Assembly: GCA_029762535.1 (NCBI GenBank)
Contig: JARVGK010000005.1
Location: 1 to 47,684, forward strand
Direction of reading: 5' to 3'
From: Thermoplasmatota archaeon
Lineage (GTDB): Archaea > Thermoplasmatota > Penumbrarchaeia > Penumbrarchaeales > Penumbrarchaeaceae
Length of the DNA stretch: 47,684 nucleotides
Positions 1 to 9,887 of this stretch are shown one piece after another. Each line of letters opens with the position of its first letter. The first letter of the stretch is position 1. Position numbers and translations under genes: made by a program. The notes beneath the pieces are model-generated. The model did no database searches. It was not told the DNA's origin and saw nothing but the letters and a program-made list of their open reading frames with translations.

Positions 1-2829
1 ATCCTTCTCCTCCAATGCATCTATGGATCCTGTCCCGGATATCGGTTTATACCCGTCTTTCATTATCTTCCAAGAGAACGGTCCATGAGGGATCTCCAAA
101 GAGAAAGAACCATCAGAACTAGATGTCGCAGAATATGTTCTCCCATCGGAAGCTATGACCTCGAAGGTTGCGCCCGGGACAGGTTTTCCATCCGCATCAA
201 GGACGATTCCATTCAATTTTCCGGTACCAACTACAGTGATCGTTACCTTGTCATCACCGTAGTTGTCCGCAAGATCGAACACGGAGAGTATTATTTGATA
301 CTCTCCGGCCTCATCGAACTTGAAACTGACCACTTCACCTTCAAGGGTCTTCTTCTCACCTTTGTAAGTGAAGGACCATTCATATCTTGATATTATTCCG
401 TTATCGGTAGATAACGAACCATTTAGAATAACGGTGGATCCCACCGCCACTTTCTGGTCCTGACCGGCATTCGCCTTGGGTGCGGTCTGGTCCGCGATCT
501 CAATCAGAACGCTGGTCGTTGCGGAGTTGTTCCATTCGTCATATACAGTTAAGAATACCTCGTGATCCGACATGACCTTGAACTGGTAGGACAGCGTTGG
601 CCCTTCGATCTCGACAGGCTCGTCGTCCACGAACGTCCATACATACCGAATGATCTTACCATTATCGGTTGAATCGTATCCGTTCAGTTCAAGCCTATCG
701 GTCTCCAGAAGTTTGGTCCTTCCGCTGATCTTAGGCACAGGTGGGATCGTGTCAATGACGGTCACTATCAGAGTGTCCTCGGCATGATTTCCGAACTCGT
801 CCTCAATCCTCAAGGTGATATCATAAAAGCCGGGGATCTCGAAGATGTGGCTTGTTGTGATCCCGGTTAGCGATATCTGTGTGTTATCGTATGAAAAGCT
901 CCAGTTGTAATACCGGAGGATCCCGTTGTCTGTACATAGGGATCCGTCAAATAATGCATCTTCTCCGTTCTCGATCTCTATGTCATCTCCAGCAATGGCA
1001 ACGGGTGCTGTCAGATCCCTTATTGTCACATTGAACAGGTCCTCTCCGACATGTCCGGCATTATCCGTCACTCTCAAAGTGACAGGGATCCTACCCGGTC
1101 TATCGAAGAAGAATGAGACGTAGACACCTTCGAGTACATGGGATGTGCCGTAATAATCGAACAACCACTCGTATTTGTCGATGCCACCGGTATCCCAGGA
1201 TCCGCCTCCATCAAAGATGAGGGTCGATCCCTCGTCAGAAAAGAGATCCCCTTGGGATAAAGCATTGGGAGGTAGTACATCAAGGACTGTTATATTTACA
1301 CGATCCGAATCGGAATTCCCGGCAAAATCAAATACCGTCATATTGACGGGGTAATATCCGGGTATTCTGAAAAGGAACTCGAAGCCCAAGGTTTCCTTTA
1401 ACACGGTCTCTTCGCCATAGGTGAATTTCCATATCGCTGTAATTATCAGATTATCATCTTTGCTTCTATTAGATGAGAACAGATGAAATGTCCCTTCATT
1501 TATTGTAGAATCCTCTCCTGCGTCGGCGAAGGGAGGAATAGTGTCGATAATTATTGGATATCTATCATTTAACGTCTCCGTTAAATGGTATGGTTCGTCT
1601 CCATATCCGTCTGATCCCCACTCGTCCTGATTCTCGCCGCTTTTCCGATCCACTCCTTGATAATCGCACCAGTAATTACCTCCACCCATTTGATAGATCC
1701 TATTGAATTGATTGTTGGATAATGAAACAGAACAATGTCGATTATTATTATTAAAATAATTCCGGTAGATACTGTTATATTCTCCTATTAACCAAAGGGC
1801 CAGATTATTGTTTGTGAAATGATTGTTCCTGATCGTTGTGTAATTGAACACGATGTTGGCATAATGATTGTTTACAAATGTATTATCTTCTATTTCTGTC
1901 CTATCACCCCATGGTGAGTTAATAACTCCATATTTATTATCAGAAAAGGTATTACCTTTGAATATATTGCGTTCCATTCTGGTTGTTATTGCTTTATTAT
2001 TATTTGAAAAATGGCAATTGATGACGTTCAAGTTACTACCATGTTGAGATGGATAACAACGGATGGCGGAATAGTTAATAGATGCACAGTTCGTTAAAGA
2101 AGATCTCTCAATGTTTACTGTAATTGCCCCTGCATCGATAGTTATAGCATAACTGCAATCGATCATCGTGATATTTTTAATATTTATCACATCAAAACAT
2201 GACTGGGTAACGGTCCTTACAGAGATTTTAGATCCAATAAATTGATTGTTCATAATGTTAAGATAACCTGCTTTGTCCATTTGTGAACCCATATCCAAGA
2301 TACCGTCGCGGACTTTTTCGAACAAACTGTTCTTTATTATGATATTGGATGATCTTTTCAACTCTATGGCGACTCTTGAATCCAAGAAAGAACAATTGTC
2401 AATGATAATATTATCCACATTGATCAACTGTATTAGAAAATGTCCGGTCATGATAATATTGGATAAAATTACATGATCCGATATTATCTCAAGGCTCTTA
2501 TCAGACCCCATATCGAGTGTAGGTTTATTCTCATCGTAACTGGTGAATATTATGGATCTATTGATCTTGATGAACTCCCTATATATTCCTGTTTTGATAA
2601 ATATCGTATCTCCATCTTTGGAATTATTGATCGCTTCCTGGATCGAGGTATAATCTCCGGTCCCGTTAATGTCAACCGTTATCGTATCTCCCCTTGTCCT
2701 CAACAAGGAGAATATCGGATTCTCCTCATATCGATCTTCAGAACCAACGGACCCATCTGAAGGATAAAGGTTGGTTGTCACGAATAGAACAAAGATCAGA
2801 CCTATCATAGCCCTCATGGCGATCCCCAT
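1..2829 (-). CDS. Secreted beta-helix / PKD-repeat surface protein (3' end outside window)
   Basis: An open frame of 943 codons runs from an ATG at 2829 to the window edge, so the C-terminus is missing. Residues 1-20 form a hydrophobic signal peptide. Residues about 45-400 read as a NosD-like right-handed parallel beta-helix, full of Asn-rich turns such as NNHF and NNNN. They are followed by about five PKD-type Ig domains (roughly 433-515, 515-600, 600-690, 697-780, 780-865; several begin with an APxAxAG-like motif) and a carboxypeptidase-regulatory-like domain (866 on, GKLNGIVLDADGKPVPGA). These families form extracellular carbohydrate-binding or adhesive structures, and I infer a cell-surface role. 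The beta-helix half (about 1550-2830) is clearly richer in A+T than the PKD half. A GTG at 2841 is an alternative start. No substrate can be named. Confidence 0.85.
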   Translation of the reverse strand, partial: MGIAMRAMIGLIFVLFVTTNLYPSDGSVGSEDRYEENPIFSLLRTRGDTITVDINGTGDYTSIQEAINNSKDGDTIFIKTGIYREFIKINRSIIFTSYDENKPTLDMGSDKSLEIISDHVILSNIIMTGHFLIQLINVDNIIIDNCSFLDSRVAIELKRSSNIIIKNSLFEKVRDGILDMGSQMDKAGYLNIMNNQFIGSKISVRTVTQSCFDVINIKNITMIDCSYAITIDAGAITVNIERSSLTNCASINYSAIRCYPSQHGSNLNVINCHFSNNNKAITTRMERNIFKGNTFSDNKYGVINSPWGDRTEIEDNTFVNNHYANIVFNYTTIRNNHFTNNNLALWLIGEYNSIYRNYFNNNNRHCSVSLSNNQFNRIYQMGGGNYWCDYQGVDRKSGENQDEWGSDGYGDEPYHLTETLNDRYPIIIDTIPPFADAGEDSTINEGTFHLFSSNRSKDDNLIITAIWKFTYGEETVLKETLGFEFLFRIPGYYPVNMTVFDFAGNSDSDRVNITVLDVLPPNALSQGDLFSDEGSTLIFDGGGSWDTGGIDKYEWLFDYYGTSHVLEGVYVSFFFDRPGRIPVTLRVTDNAGHVGEDLFNVTIRDLTAPVAIAGDDIEIENGEDALFDGSLCTDNGILRYYNWSFSYDNTQISLTGITTSHIFEIPGFYDITLRIEDEFGNHAEDTLIVTVIDTIPPVPKISGRTKLLETDRLELNGYDSTDNGKIIRYVWTFVDDEPVEIEGPTLSYQFKVMSDHEVFLTVYDEWNNSATTSVLIEIADQTAPKANAGQDQKVAVGSTVILNGSLSTDNGIISRYEWSFTYKGEKKTLEGEVVSFKFDEAGEYQIILSVFDLADNYGDDKVTITVVGTGKLNGIVLDADGKPVPGATFEVIASDGRTYSATSSSDGSFSLEIPHGPFSWKIMKDGYKPISGTGSIDALEEKD

Positions 2830-2850
2830 AACGCTAATCACATTTTTCGG

Positions 2851-2860
2851 ATATAATATT
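2851..2860 (-). promoter_or_regulatory. TATA box for the beta-helix/PKD gene
   Basis: An AATATTATAT-type A/T block read on the minus strand lies 22-31 nt before the ATG at 2829. This is the spacing expected for a leaderless or near-leaderless archaeal transcript. Confidence 0.5.
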
Positions 2861-2970
2861 ATTTCTTTCTCATGTGCCTTCTCTCACGTGCGCCATCGAC
2901 ATGGTCCGCCAGGTTATACTTGATCATGGTCCGAAAGGGATCCTCATTTCGTTCTCAGAGTGAACCGCAC

Positions 2971-2980
2971 GTATATAATA
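2971..2980 (+). promoter_or_regulatory. TATA box for the kelch surface protein
   Basis: GTATATAATA lies about 50 nt before the preferred ATG at 3031, predicting a 5' leader of about 25 nt. It falls inside the longer open frame that begins at 2872, which argues that the upstream ATG is not used. Confidence 0.55.
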
Positions 2981-3030
2981 CATGGAAGGACGATACATCA
3001 AGGGTCCAAAGGTATCATCATGGTGTGATA

Positions 3031-5514
3031 ATGACGACGAGGTTATATTCCGGTGCGATCACAGCATTGATATCATTATCCTTCCTCACATTTCCATCGA
3101 TCCTCAACAGGGGATCCGAAGCGCTGGAAGTGGAGATCGATCTCTTTTCCGGATACCACAACGATACCGTATTGATCGGTTCGGGGATCCCACGCGTTGA
3201 GCTGAGGACCGTAAAAAGCGCTCAATGGAACAGCATATGGGGGCCAGAATCACCTCCGTTCGATCAGCGATGCGACATGAAGAGGATAGACGGGACCGAC
3301 TGTCATCTCTATTATGTCAGCTATTACTATCCGCCCAACAGGATATACCGATATTATCTGTACAACGAGACGTCGAATTACTGGAGCGTTCTCGAAGATG
3401 GGATCCTCAACGATACCTTCCTCGATCTTAGCATGGCCCCGATAATGGGGACGAAAAGAATGCTTATCGCCGTTACTTTGGCACAGGGACGGGGGATGGT
3501 CTTTCGGATATACGATCACAACAGCCGATCGATAACCGATGAGGAGATACATGCCCCATGGACGTTGAGGAACAGGACTGACGCCGTGATATCCTCCGTC
3601 GGATCCGACGGGCACGTCCTCCTCTGGGGGGGCAGGTCTGGTCTTTATCCCAATGTCACTTACCTTAACGACACATATCTGTTCGATCCCGCGAACAACT
3701 CCTGGAGCGAGATCCCCGCGACCGGCTCCCCCTCTCCCAGATACTATCAGGCCGTATCGAGCATCATGAACACGGACAAGGTGCTGATGTTCGGAGGCCT
3801 CAACGGCACGATGTTCCATGAAACCCATCTGTTCGATCTGTCCGATATGGGATGGGAGAACATCTCTGTGGGAGTCCATCCCGCGGCATGTACGCATGCG
3901 GGGATGGCCCCGCTGACGGGAACGGACAGGGTCCTCCTCTACGGAGGCTACGATGGCAGGGAGGACATATCCCAATCCTTCGAGTTCCGCGCAATAACGG
4001 GAAAATGGTCCGAAGTGCAAGCAGAATATCCTCCCGGTGCCGTCTCGAGGCATTTCCTGAGCCCATCCATCAGGCCCGGGTCCCTCATACTTTTCTCAAA
4101 ACGGTTGGATAATTTCGACCTCAGAAGATATATCACGCACACTTATGTCAGCGAAGGGGTTTACACCACCGAGCCGATGTTCATAGATGCGGACCGCTTG
4201 AACCACATAGAATGGAGCTGCGACCTCCCCGAGGGGACGATCATCGATCTTAGCACGAGGTCATCAGGATATGTAGAGGATCTCGGCATGAAGAATTTCA
4301 GCTCACCCGTATCCTGCCTTGGAAACGATACGATAGGGATCGATAGAAGGATCGAGAACGGTTCCATCATTCAGCTGAGGTTCCACCTGAGAACTTATGT
4401 CGATGTCATATCGCCGTATATATCGTCCATAACGGTAGTGACGAATCATGCCCCTCATGTGATCATCTCATCCCCTGAAAACGGATCCGCCTTGAACTCA
4501 TCCGAGGTGAGGTTCGAGTGGACGTATTCTGATCGGGACGACGATCCTCAACAGAGGGTCGAGATCGAGCTATCAAGGTCATCCCACCCGTTCGTCCCTC
4601 ATATCCATCTGGATCGGACCATGACGGGAACATCGCTAGTTCACTCGTTCTCAGATCCCGAAAACGACAGGGGAGGGTGGTTCTTCAGGATGAGGGCATT
4701 CGATAGCAGGGGAGAGCAAGGCCCTTTCACAGGGGCCCACTATTTTTTCCTGGACTGGGATCCACCATCGGTCGAGATAACGCATCCCGAGGACGCTTCG
4801 TACCATATAGATATCAAGAGGATCGCCGGAAGGGCAACGGATCCGGATCCCGAATCGGGGTTGGACTCGGTATGGGTGTCCTTGAAGAATGAGGACGGTT
4901 CCTTCTTCGACGGATCATCATGGATAAAGGACAGGTTCTGGATCGAAGCCGATGGAAGGCATCGATGGGAGATCACGATCGATACCACTTTGGAAGACGG
5001 GTCATATTCCATAGAGTGCTTCTGCGAGGATGTTGCGGGTAATACTGGAAAGATAGAGACCTCATGGTTCATAATCGACAGGACCCCTCCAAAGGCCCTT
5101 TCGATCGAGTTGTTCAAAGAAACGCAAAAGGACAACGCCACGATACTGAGGTTGGAATTGTCATGCGTGGACGAGCTCTCGGGGATCGATTCGATGAGCT
5201 TCAGCCTGGACGGGTTAGGATGGGATCCCTGGATCCCTTATACGAATGTATATTTCCTCGAGATCGAAGGGAACGTCACTGTTTTCTTCAGGGCCCGGGA
5301 CAGGGCCATGAACGTGGCGGATGCGGTCAACGCCTCTTACAATCAGGAGAGAGCAGCTCTCAGCGATCCGGATCCGCCGGAAATGGATCCTCCACCTCAG
5401 CAGTGGATGTTATATTTGGGAGTGGCTTTGTTTGCAGCGATCATCGTTATTGCTCTCATTCCGTTCTATATGAGAAGAGGAGAGGTAAAAGATCATAAAA
5501 AGGGCGAGGAATGA
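3031..5514 (+). CDS. Secreted kelch-repeat protein with Ig-like domains and C-terminal anchor
   Basis: The product is 827 residues. The frame is open from 2872, but the ATG at 3031 is chosen because it follows a TATA box and directly starts a signal peptide (MTTRLYSGAITALIS...). Kelch-type blades occur at residues about 180-340, with LLWGGRSG, LMFGGLNG and LLYGGYDG strands each followed by a conserved Trp. Ig or fibronectin-like domains follow at about 473-570, 578-680 and 687-770. One transmembrane helix lies at 792-813, followed by a short basic cytoplasmic tail. The protein is therefore predicted to be exported and anchored at its C-terminus. Kelch propellers bind proteins or glycans; the partner is unknown. 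It is divergent from the beta-helix surface gene, and both probably belong to the cell envelope. Confidence 0.8.
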   Translation: MTTRLYSGAITALISLSFLTFPSILNRGSEALEVEIDLFSGYHNDTVLIGSGIPRVELRTVKSAQWNSIWGPESPPFDQRCDMKRIDGTDCHLYYVSYYYPPNRIYRYYLYNETSNYWSVLEDGILNDTFLDLSMAPIMGTKRMLIAVTLAQGRGMVFRIYDHNSRSITDEEIHAPWTLRNRTDAVISSVGSDGHVLLWGGRSGLYPNVTYLNDTYLFDPANNSWSEIPATGSPSPRYYQAVSSIMNTDKVLMFGGLNGTMFHETHLFDLSDMGWENISVGVHPAACTHAGMAPLTGTDRVLLYGGYDGREDISQSFEFRAITGKWSEVQAEYPPGAVSRHFLSPSIRPGSLILFSKRLDNFDLRRYITHTYVSEGVYTTEPMFIDADRLNHIEWSCDLPEGTIIDLSTRSSGYVEDLGMKNFSSPVSCLGNDTIGIDRRIENGSIIQLRFHLRTYVDVISPYISSITVVTNHAPHVIISSPENGSALNSSEVRFEWTYSDRDDDPQQRVEIELSRSSHPFVPHIHLDRTMTGTSLVHSFSDPENDRGGWFFRMRAFDSRGEQGPFTGAHYFFLDWDPPSVEITHPEDASYHIDIKRIAGRATDPDPESGLDSVWVSLKNEDGSFFDGSSWIKDRFWIEADGRHRWEITIDTTLEDGSYSIECFCEDVAGNTGKIETSWFIIDRTPPKALSIELFKETQKDNATILRLELSCVDELSGIDSMSFSLDGLGWDPWIPYTNVYFLEIEGNVTVFFRARDRAMNVADAVNASYNQERAALSDPDPPEMDPPPQQWMLYLGVALFAAIIVIALIPFYMRRGEVKDHKKGEE

Positions 5515-5554
5515 AGGTATCCCCGACCTGAAATGGCCACATACGGTATAGCTC

Positions 5555-8500
5555 TCAAGAGACCATGCGGATGGTGGATCCCTCGCGGGAGGGGATCACC
5601 TCTATACGGTTCGGGATCTGCCTCTTCATCTCCGGGACGTGGGAGATCACCCCGACCATACGATCGTTCCTCAGCTCCGAGAGCACCTTCAGGGCGAGCT
5701 GCAGCGTTTCCTCGTCGAGGGATCCGAAGCCCTCGTCGATGAAGAGGGCGTCCATCCTGATCCCGCCCGAACGGGCCTGGACCACGTCGGCCAACCCCAG
5801 GGCCAGGGCGAGGCTCGAGAGGAACATCTGTCCGCCCGAGAGGGTGTTCGCCGGGCGGTCAGTGCCCGTGTAGCTGTCGTTGACGATTATCTCGAGCCCG
5901 GTGCGGACGTTCCTGTCGGATGCGCTCTCATCGCCCCGTCTGAGGTGGAACCTCCCCTCGGACAGTTTGCTCAGACGCGTGTTGGCGGCTATGAGCACCT
6001 CCTCGAACCTCTGGGCCAAAAAGAAGCGCTCGAGGCTGATCTTGGGAGGGACGTTCCCCTTCACCTGTTCGGATAGGTCCTGCAGTATGCGAAGGTTCGG
6101 TTCCATCTCCCTCATCTCGGAGGATACCTTCTCTATCCTGAGTAGGCTGCCGTCGATCTCCTTTATATCCCTCTTCTTTCCGGAGAGCGACTCCTTCAGG
6201 TCCTCGCAGAGCCGGGCCTTCTTAAGCTCTATCCCTGATTCAATGGCGAGGTCCTCCTTTGAGGGGAGGTCCTCCCCCGAAAGCAATGTGGAAAGGTCCG
6301 ACCGTTTCTGCTCGAGCCTGCCCCTGGTCATTGCGATCCCCCTGTCGTGGTTGGCGACCTCACTTCTCATACCCTTGATGACATCCGGGGCGAATATGCC
6401 AGATCGGACATCCCCTCCGCATCCGAACGAAGAGTACCTCTCCTCCTTGAGATGCGAGGAGAGTCCTTCCTCAAGGGATGACAGTTCCTCCCCGGATCGG
6501 GATAGGTTATCCCTCTCAGCGAGGATCGCGGAGCGGATCGAGGAATCCTCCTCCTCCGCCCGCTTGAGCGCAATTTCGATCGCTTCGATGGTGGAGGGTA
6601 TGGACGTCCTCTCGGACCTGATCTCCTCCAATCGCGAGGTGAGGGATGCGTGATCTTCGACTTCAACGAGCTCCCTGACCTCTTCCCTGGCGCGGGCTAT
6701 CCTCTGCTTCAGACCCATGATAAGGGATCCCAGCTGCGCGGCCCTCTCCTCCATGGCCTTCGTCCCTGCTGTTTTGTCGCCCTGTTCCTTGAGCTGGGTA
6801 TGCATCTCGAGGTTTACCCTGTTCGCCTCGTCCTGAAGTGCGAGAAGGTCCTTTGCACGCTTCATTTCACTTTTCATATCCGTCGATAGTCTCAGGTCGA
6901 TCTCCTTCAGAGAGGATATGTCCATGCCTTCGAATTCAGGATATTCTCCCACCATCTGCGCTATCCTCTCGGACAGCCCCTCGACATTAGTAAGGATGTT
7001 CGATCCCTTGAGCTTTAGATCCTCCAGCTCCCTTCTTGCCGTCTCGACCCTCTTCCAAGCATCTTCGAGCGCTTCCTTTGACACGTGGTCGGATCCTGGC
7101 CTTGCCGGATCGGGATGTTCCCTGCTGCCGCATACGGGGCAGGGTCCGCCATGAACGAGGCGGGAGGAAAGCTCGGAGGCCAGGGATCCCTCTCTGGAAG
7201 CTTCAAGAGCGTTGAAAGCCTCGTTTAGGACCTTCACCTTTTTTGAGAGATCATCAACTGCGCATCTTATCCTTTCCGACTCTGGCGCGAGGCTGTCCCT
7301 CTTTGTAAGAACCTCGATGATATCGCGGCATATCCTTCTGCGCTCGGAGGCTGTCGATATGTCAGCGATGGGCTCTCTTATCCCCTCCATCCTGGATTTT
7401 ATATCTTCAATCATTTTCTCGGTCCCTTCTATACGCGAACCGATGCCTTTGAGTTCTTCCCTGCTCCGGACCAGGCCCCTATCCAGATCGATCATGTCCT
7501 TTTCATGACCGGCAAGCTCGCGGAGGTGATCGAGCAGGTCCTCTATCCGCCCCTCCTTGGAGATGATGAGGCTGAGCCTGGATCGGAGATCGGGGATGCT
7601 TCTGGCTCGATCCCTGGCGAGATCGAGCATGACCTGGCCTTTCACAAGAGCCCCCTCATGTTCGGAGATCCTCTTTCGCGCTCTGGCTATCCCGGTGCCC
7701 AAGGCATCGATCCTATCAATGAGGGGTTTGAGCTCCATCGCGAGATCGTGCCTGGCGATACTTTTCTGGATAGGATCTATCCGTTGCCTGCTATCGAGTT
7801 CGAGCCTCTCGAGTTCGGCCTCGGATAGGCGCAGGCCTTCATCCAGTTCGATGGCGTTCCTCATCCAGGTTGCCCTCAGCCTGTGATGTTCGTGCTCGGC
7901 GGACGCTTCGAGGACGGATCGTTCGAGATCTGGAATTTCCCCTTCAAGGATCCTTCGGTAGGAATGGACCATCTCCATATCGGATAGATCGGGGAGCAGA
8001 TGATCGGGCGGAATCCTCGAGAGAAGCTGGTCCGCAACGATCCCCGTCTCCTTCTTCAGGTCCTGATACCTTCCGTATGCCTCCTTGTAGGACCTCTCGA
8101 TCTCGAAGGTGATGTGGGAATACATATCTGACCTGAACAGGGCCCGGAGCAGAGGTTCTCGAGCCTTGGTATCGGCCTTCAGGAGCTCGCGGAAATCACC
8201 CTGTGGGATCATCATGACCCTTGAGAACTGCTTCATATCAAGTCCGAGCAGCTCCTCGCATCCATCCTTGACCTCGATCTTCTTGACGGCAAGGACCTGC
8301 TGCTCCGGTGCCAACATCCGTAGGCAGGCCGTCTCCGCCTTCTGGGTCATCCCGGAACCCCTGACCTTCCTATCCAGGTAGGGGAGGGTCCTCTCGACCT
8401 CGTAAACGCGATCACCAAGTGAGAACCTGAAGAGTATCCTTGGACGATCCCCCTCCTTTCTGAAGTCGGATGCGAGGCAATCCTCCCTGCCGGAAGGAGT

Positions 8501-8665
8501 GCTCCCGAACAGGGCATAGCATATGGAGTCGAATATGAAGGATTTCCCGGATCCCGTCTTACCGCAGACGAGGAAGAGGGCGTTGTCCCCGAAGCGTTCA
8601 AGATCGATCGAGGAGGACCCGGAAAATGGGCCTATATGTTCGAGGGCGAGATACAGGGGCCTCAC
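5555..8665 (-). CDS. sbcC: SbcC/Rad50-family SMC-like nuclease ATPase
   Basis: This 1036-residue protein is the ATPase partner of the SbcD/Mre11 nuclease in DNA double-strand break and hairpin processing. Visible features are the Walker A GKTGSGKS (35-42), long heptad-rich coiled coils on both sides of a zinc hook CPVC (Cys509, Cys512), the ABC signature LSGGQ (942-946) and the Walker B/D-loop block ALFIDEGFGSLDEET near the C-terminus. Layout and length match bacterial SbcC as closely as archaeal Rad50. Its ATG at 8665 overlaps the sbcD stop by 4 nt (ATGA), so the two are translationally coupled. Sequences within the C-terminal head resemble bacterial SbcC (LALALGLADVVQ), suggesting a bacterial-type pair. 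Confidence 0.95.
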   Translation of the reverse strand: MRPLYLALEHIGPFSGSSSIDLERFGDNALFLVCGKTGSGKSFIFDSICYALFGSTPSGREDCLASDFRKEGDRPRILFRFSLGDRVYEVERTLPYLDRKVRGSGMTQKAETACLRMLAPEQQVLAVKKIEVKDGCEELLGLDMKQFSRVMMIPQGDFRELLKADTKAREPLLRALFRSDMYSHITFEIERSYKEAYGRYQDLKKETGIVADQLLSRIPPDHLLPDLSDMEMVHSYRRILEGEIPDLERSVLEASAEHEHHRLRATWMRNAIELDEGLRLSEAELERLELDSRQRIDPIQKSIARHDLAMELKPLIDRIDALGTGIARARKRISEHEGALVKGQVMLDLARDRARSIPDLRSRLSLIISKEGRIEDLLDHLRELAGHEKDMIDLDRGLVRSREELKGIGSRIEGTEKMIEDIKSRMEGIREPIADISTASERRRICRDIIEVLTKRDSLAPESERIRCAVDDLSKKVKVLNEAFNALEASREGSLASELSSRLVHGGPCPVCGSREHPDPARPGSDHVSKEALEDAWKRVETARRELEDLKLKGSNILTNVEGLSERIAQMVGEYPEFEGMDISSLKEIDLRLSTDMKSEMKRAKDLLALQDEANRVNLEMHTQLKEQGDKTAGTKAMEERAAQLGSLIMGLKQRIARAREEVRELVEVEDHASLTSRLEEIRSERTSIPSTIEAIEIALKRAEEEDSSIRSAILAERDNLSRSGEELSSLEEGLSSHLKEERYSSFGCGGDVRSGIFAPDVIKGMRSEVANHDRGIAMTRGRLEQKRSDLSTLLSGEDLPSKEDLAIESGIELKKARLCEDLKESLSGKKRDIKEIDGSLLRIEKVSSEMREMEPNLRILQDLSEQVKGNVPPKISLERFFLAQRFEEVLIAANTRLSKLSEGRFHLRRGDESASDRNVRTGLEIIVNDSYTGTDRPANTLSGGQMFLSSLALALGLADVVQARSGGIRMDALFIDEGFGSLDEETLQLALKVLSELRNDRMVGVISHVPEMKRQIPNRIEVIPSREGSTIRMVS

Positions 8666-9816
8666 TGAATATCCCCCCTTTGCCTTCTCTGTATGATCTT
8701 TCTGGCCGAGTCGAAGACCTCAAAGGCCATCTCCCTTTTCTCCCCCTCCCATCCGAACCTCTCAAGGAACAGCGAGAAGAGCTCCCTGGGGGAATCCAGG
8801 GCTCTTCTCATGATCTCGGGATCGATGGCTCCCTCACGGATCAGATTGGGCATCTGTATGTCCATCAGGTAGGGAAAGATCGCCCTGAGCCTGTTCTGTA
8901 TGTCGAAGGACAATCCAGTATCGGTCAGCCTTATGCTCAGATAATCATCGGCATATCTGCGGTATGTGGTATTCGACAGGATATTCTCGAACGAATCCTC
9001 TATGACGGACATCCTTCTCAGGGGTTCAATCACAACGCGGCCGAAGTTTATCACGCCGTTTTTGATATTCAACTCTATCATCGATTTTTCCTGTTCCGCC
9101 TCCGAGAATGAGTAAGGTAGGATCGATCCGCTGTATCGGGCATTCATCTCTCTTGAGGCGACCTGAGGGCCGTGCAAATGCCCCAGGGCGACATAGTCGA
9201 AACCGCCGAAGACCTCCGATGGAACCCTCCCCTGGTTCCCCAGAAGAAGCTCCCGCTCGGATTCGGATCTGATGACGTCGCCTCCGGTGTACTCGTGGGC
9301 CACCAGGACCGATGGGATCCCATCCACGATCCCGTCCCTCATCCTGTCGACGAGGAAGCCAACTGCCGAGGAGTGGTCATCAATCGCTTCATCGGGGAAG
9401 AATTCTCGAACGATCGCCTCCTCCACGAAAGGGAGGGTGAATATCTGGACCCTTTCATCCCCGTCCTCTATGAAGATCGGCGAGCCGCAATCATGGTATG
9501 ACGATCGGATGTGCACGCCCTTTCGGGAGAGAATGCCCGACGCGAAACCCAGCCTTTCCGGGGAATCATGGTTGCCAGGGATCATGACGATCTCCACCCC
9601 GGCATCCGAAACCCTCTCAAGGAATCCCGAGAGCATCTCTATGGCATAGGTCGGGGGGATCGCCCTGTCGAATACATCACCGGCAATGATAAGCGCTCCA
9701 CATCCTCTCTTTGCCTCCTTCTCTATCTGCGACAGGGCATGCCTCTGGTCGGCTTCGAGGTCCTGACCGTGTATGGATTTGCCCAGGTGCAGGTCGGATA
9801 CATGGAGCAGTCTCAT
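8662..9816 (-). CDS. sbcD: SbcD/Mre11-family DNA nuclease
   Basis: The protein is 384 residues from the ATG at 9816; the frame is open to 9930, but the conserved fold begins exactly at MRLLHVSDLHLGK. Calcineurin-like metallophosphoesterase motifs are all present: DLH (D8, H10), GDVFD, GNHDSPERLG, AHEYTGG and GHLHGPQ, which bind two Mn ions in this family. It acts as exo- and endonuclease with SbcC, encoded directly downstream with a 4-nt overlap. A TATA-like block 28 nt upstream suggests a leaderless sbcDC transcript that shares its promoter region with the divergent 138-codon gene at 9888. Confidence 0.95.
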   Translation of the reverse strand: MRLLHVSDLHLGKSIHGQDLEADQRHALSQIEKEAKRGCGALIIAGDVFDRAIPPTYAIEMLSGFLERVSDAGVEIVMIPGNHDSPERLGFASGILSRKGVHIRSSYHDCGSPIFIEDGDERVQIFTLPFVEEAIVREFFPDEAIDDHSSAVGFLVDRMRDGIVDGIPSVLVAHEYTGGDVIRSESERELLLGNQGRVPSEVFGGFDYVALGHLHGPQVASREMNARYSGSILPYSFSEAEQEKSMIELNIKNGVINFGRVVIEPLRRMSVIEDSFENILSNTTYRRYADDYLSIRLTDTGLSFDIQNRLRAIFPYLMDIQMPNLIREGAIDPEIMRRALDSPRELFSLFLERFGWEGEKREMAFEVFDSARKIIQRRQRGDIQ

Positions 9817-9843
9817 TCTCGATCCCCTATCCAATAAAGCAGG

Positions 9844-9854
9844 ATAAATATTAA
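9844..9854. promoter_or_regulatory. Shared, near-palindromic TATA region (sbcD and 138-codon gene)
   Basis: ATAAATATTAA sits in the 71-bp gap between two divergent starts, 28 nt from the sbcD ATG (9816, minus) and 34 nt from the ATG at 9888 (plus). It reads as a TATA box on both strands, so the two genes may be expressed from one promoter region. Confidence 0.45.
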
Positions 9855-9887
9855 GAGCATGCGAGGAGATATGCGAAAGAAAACCAA

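Noticed and set aside
3250..4053. 267-codon minus-strand open frame
   Set aside because: Antisense to the kelch domain gene, Arg/Gly-rich and without recognisable motifs.
5880..6653. 257-codon plus-strand open frame and several similar ones within 5565-8381
   Set aside because: Ser/Arg-rich translations antisense to sbcC, whose motifs are unambiguous; high-GC third positions keep the opposite frame open.
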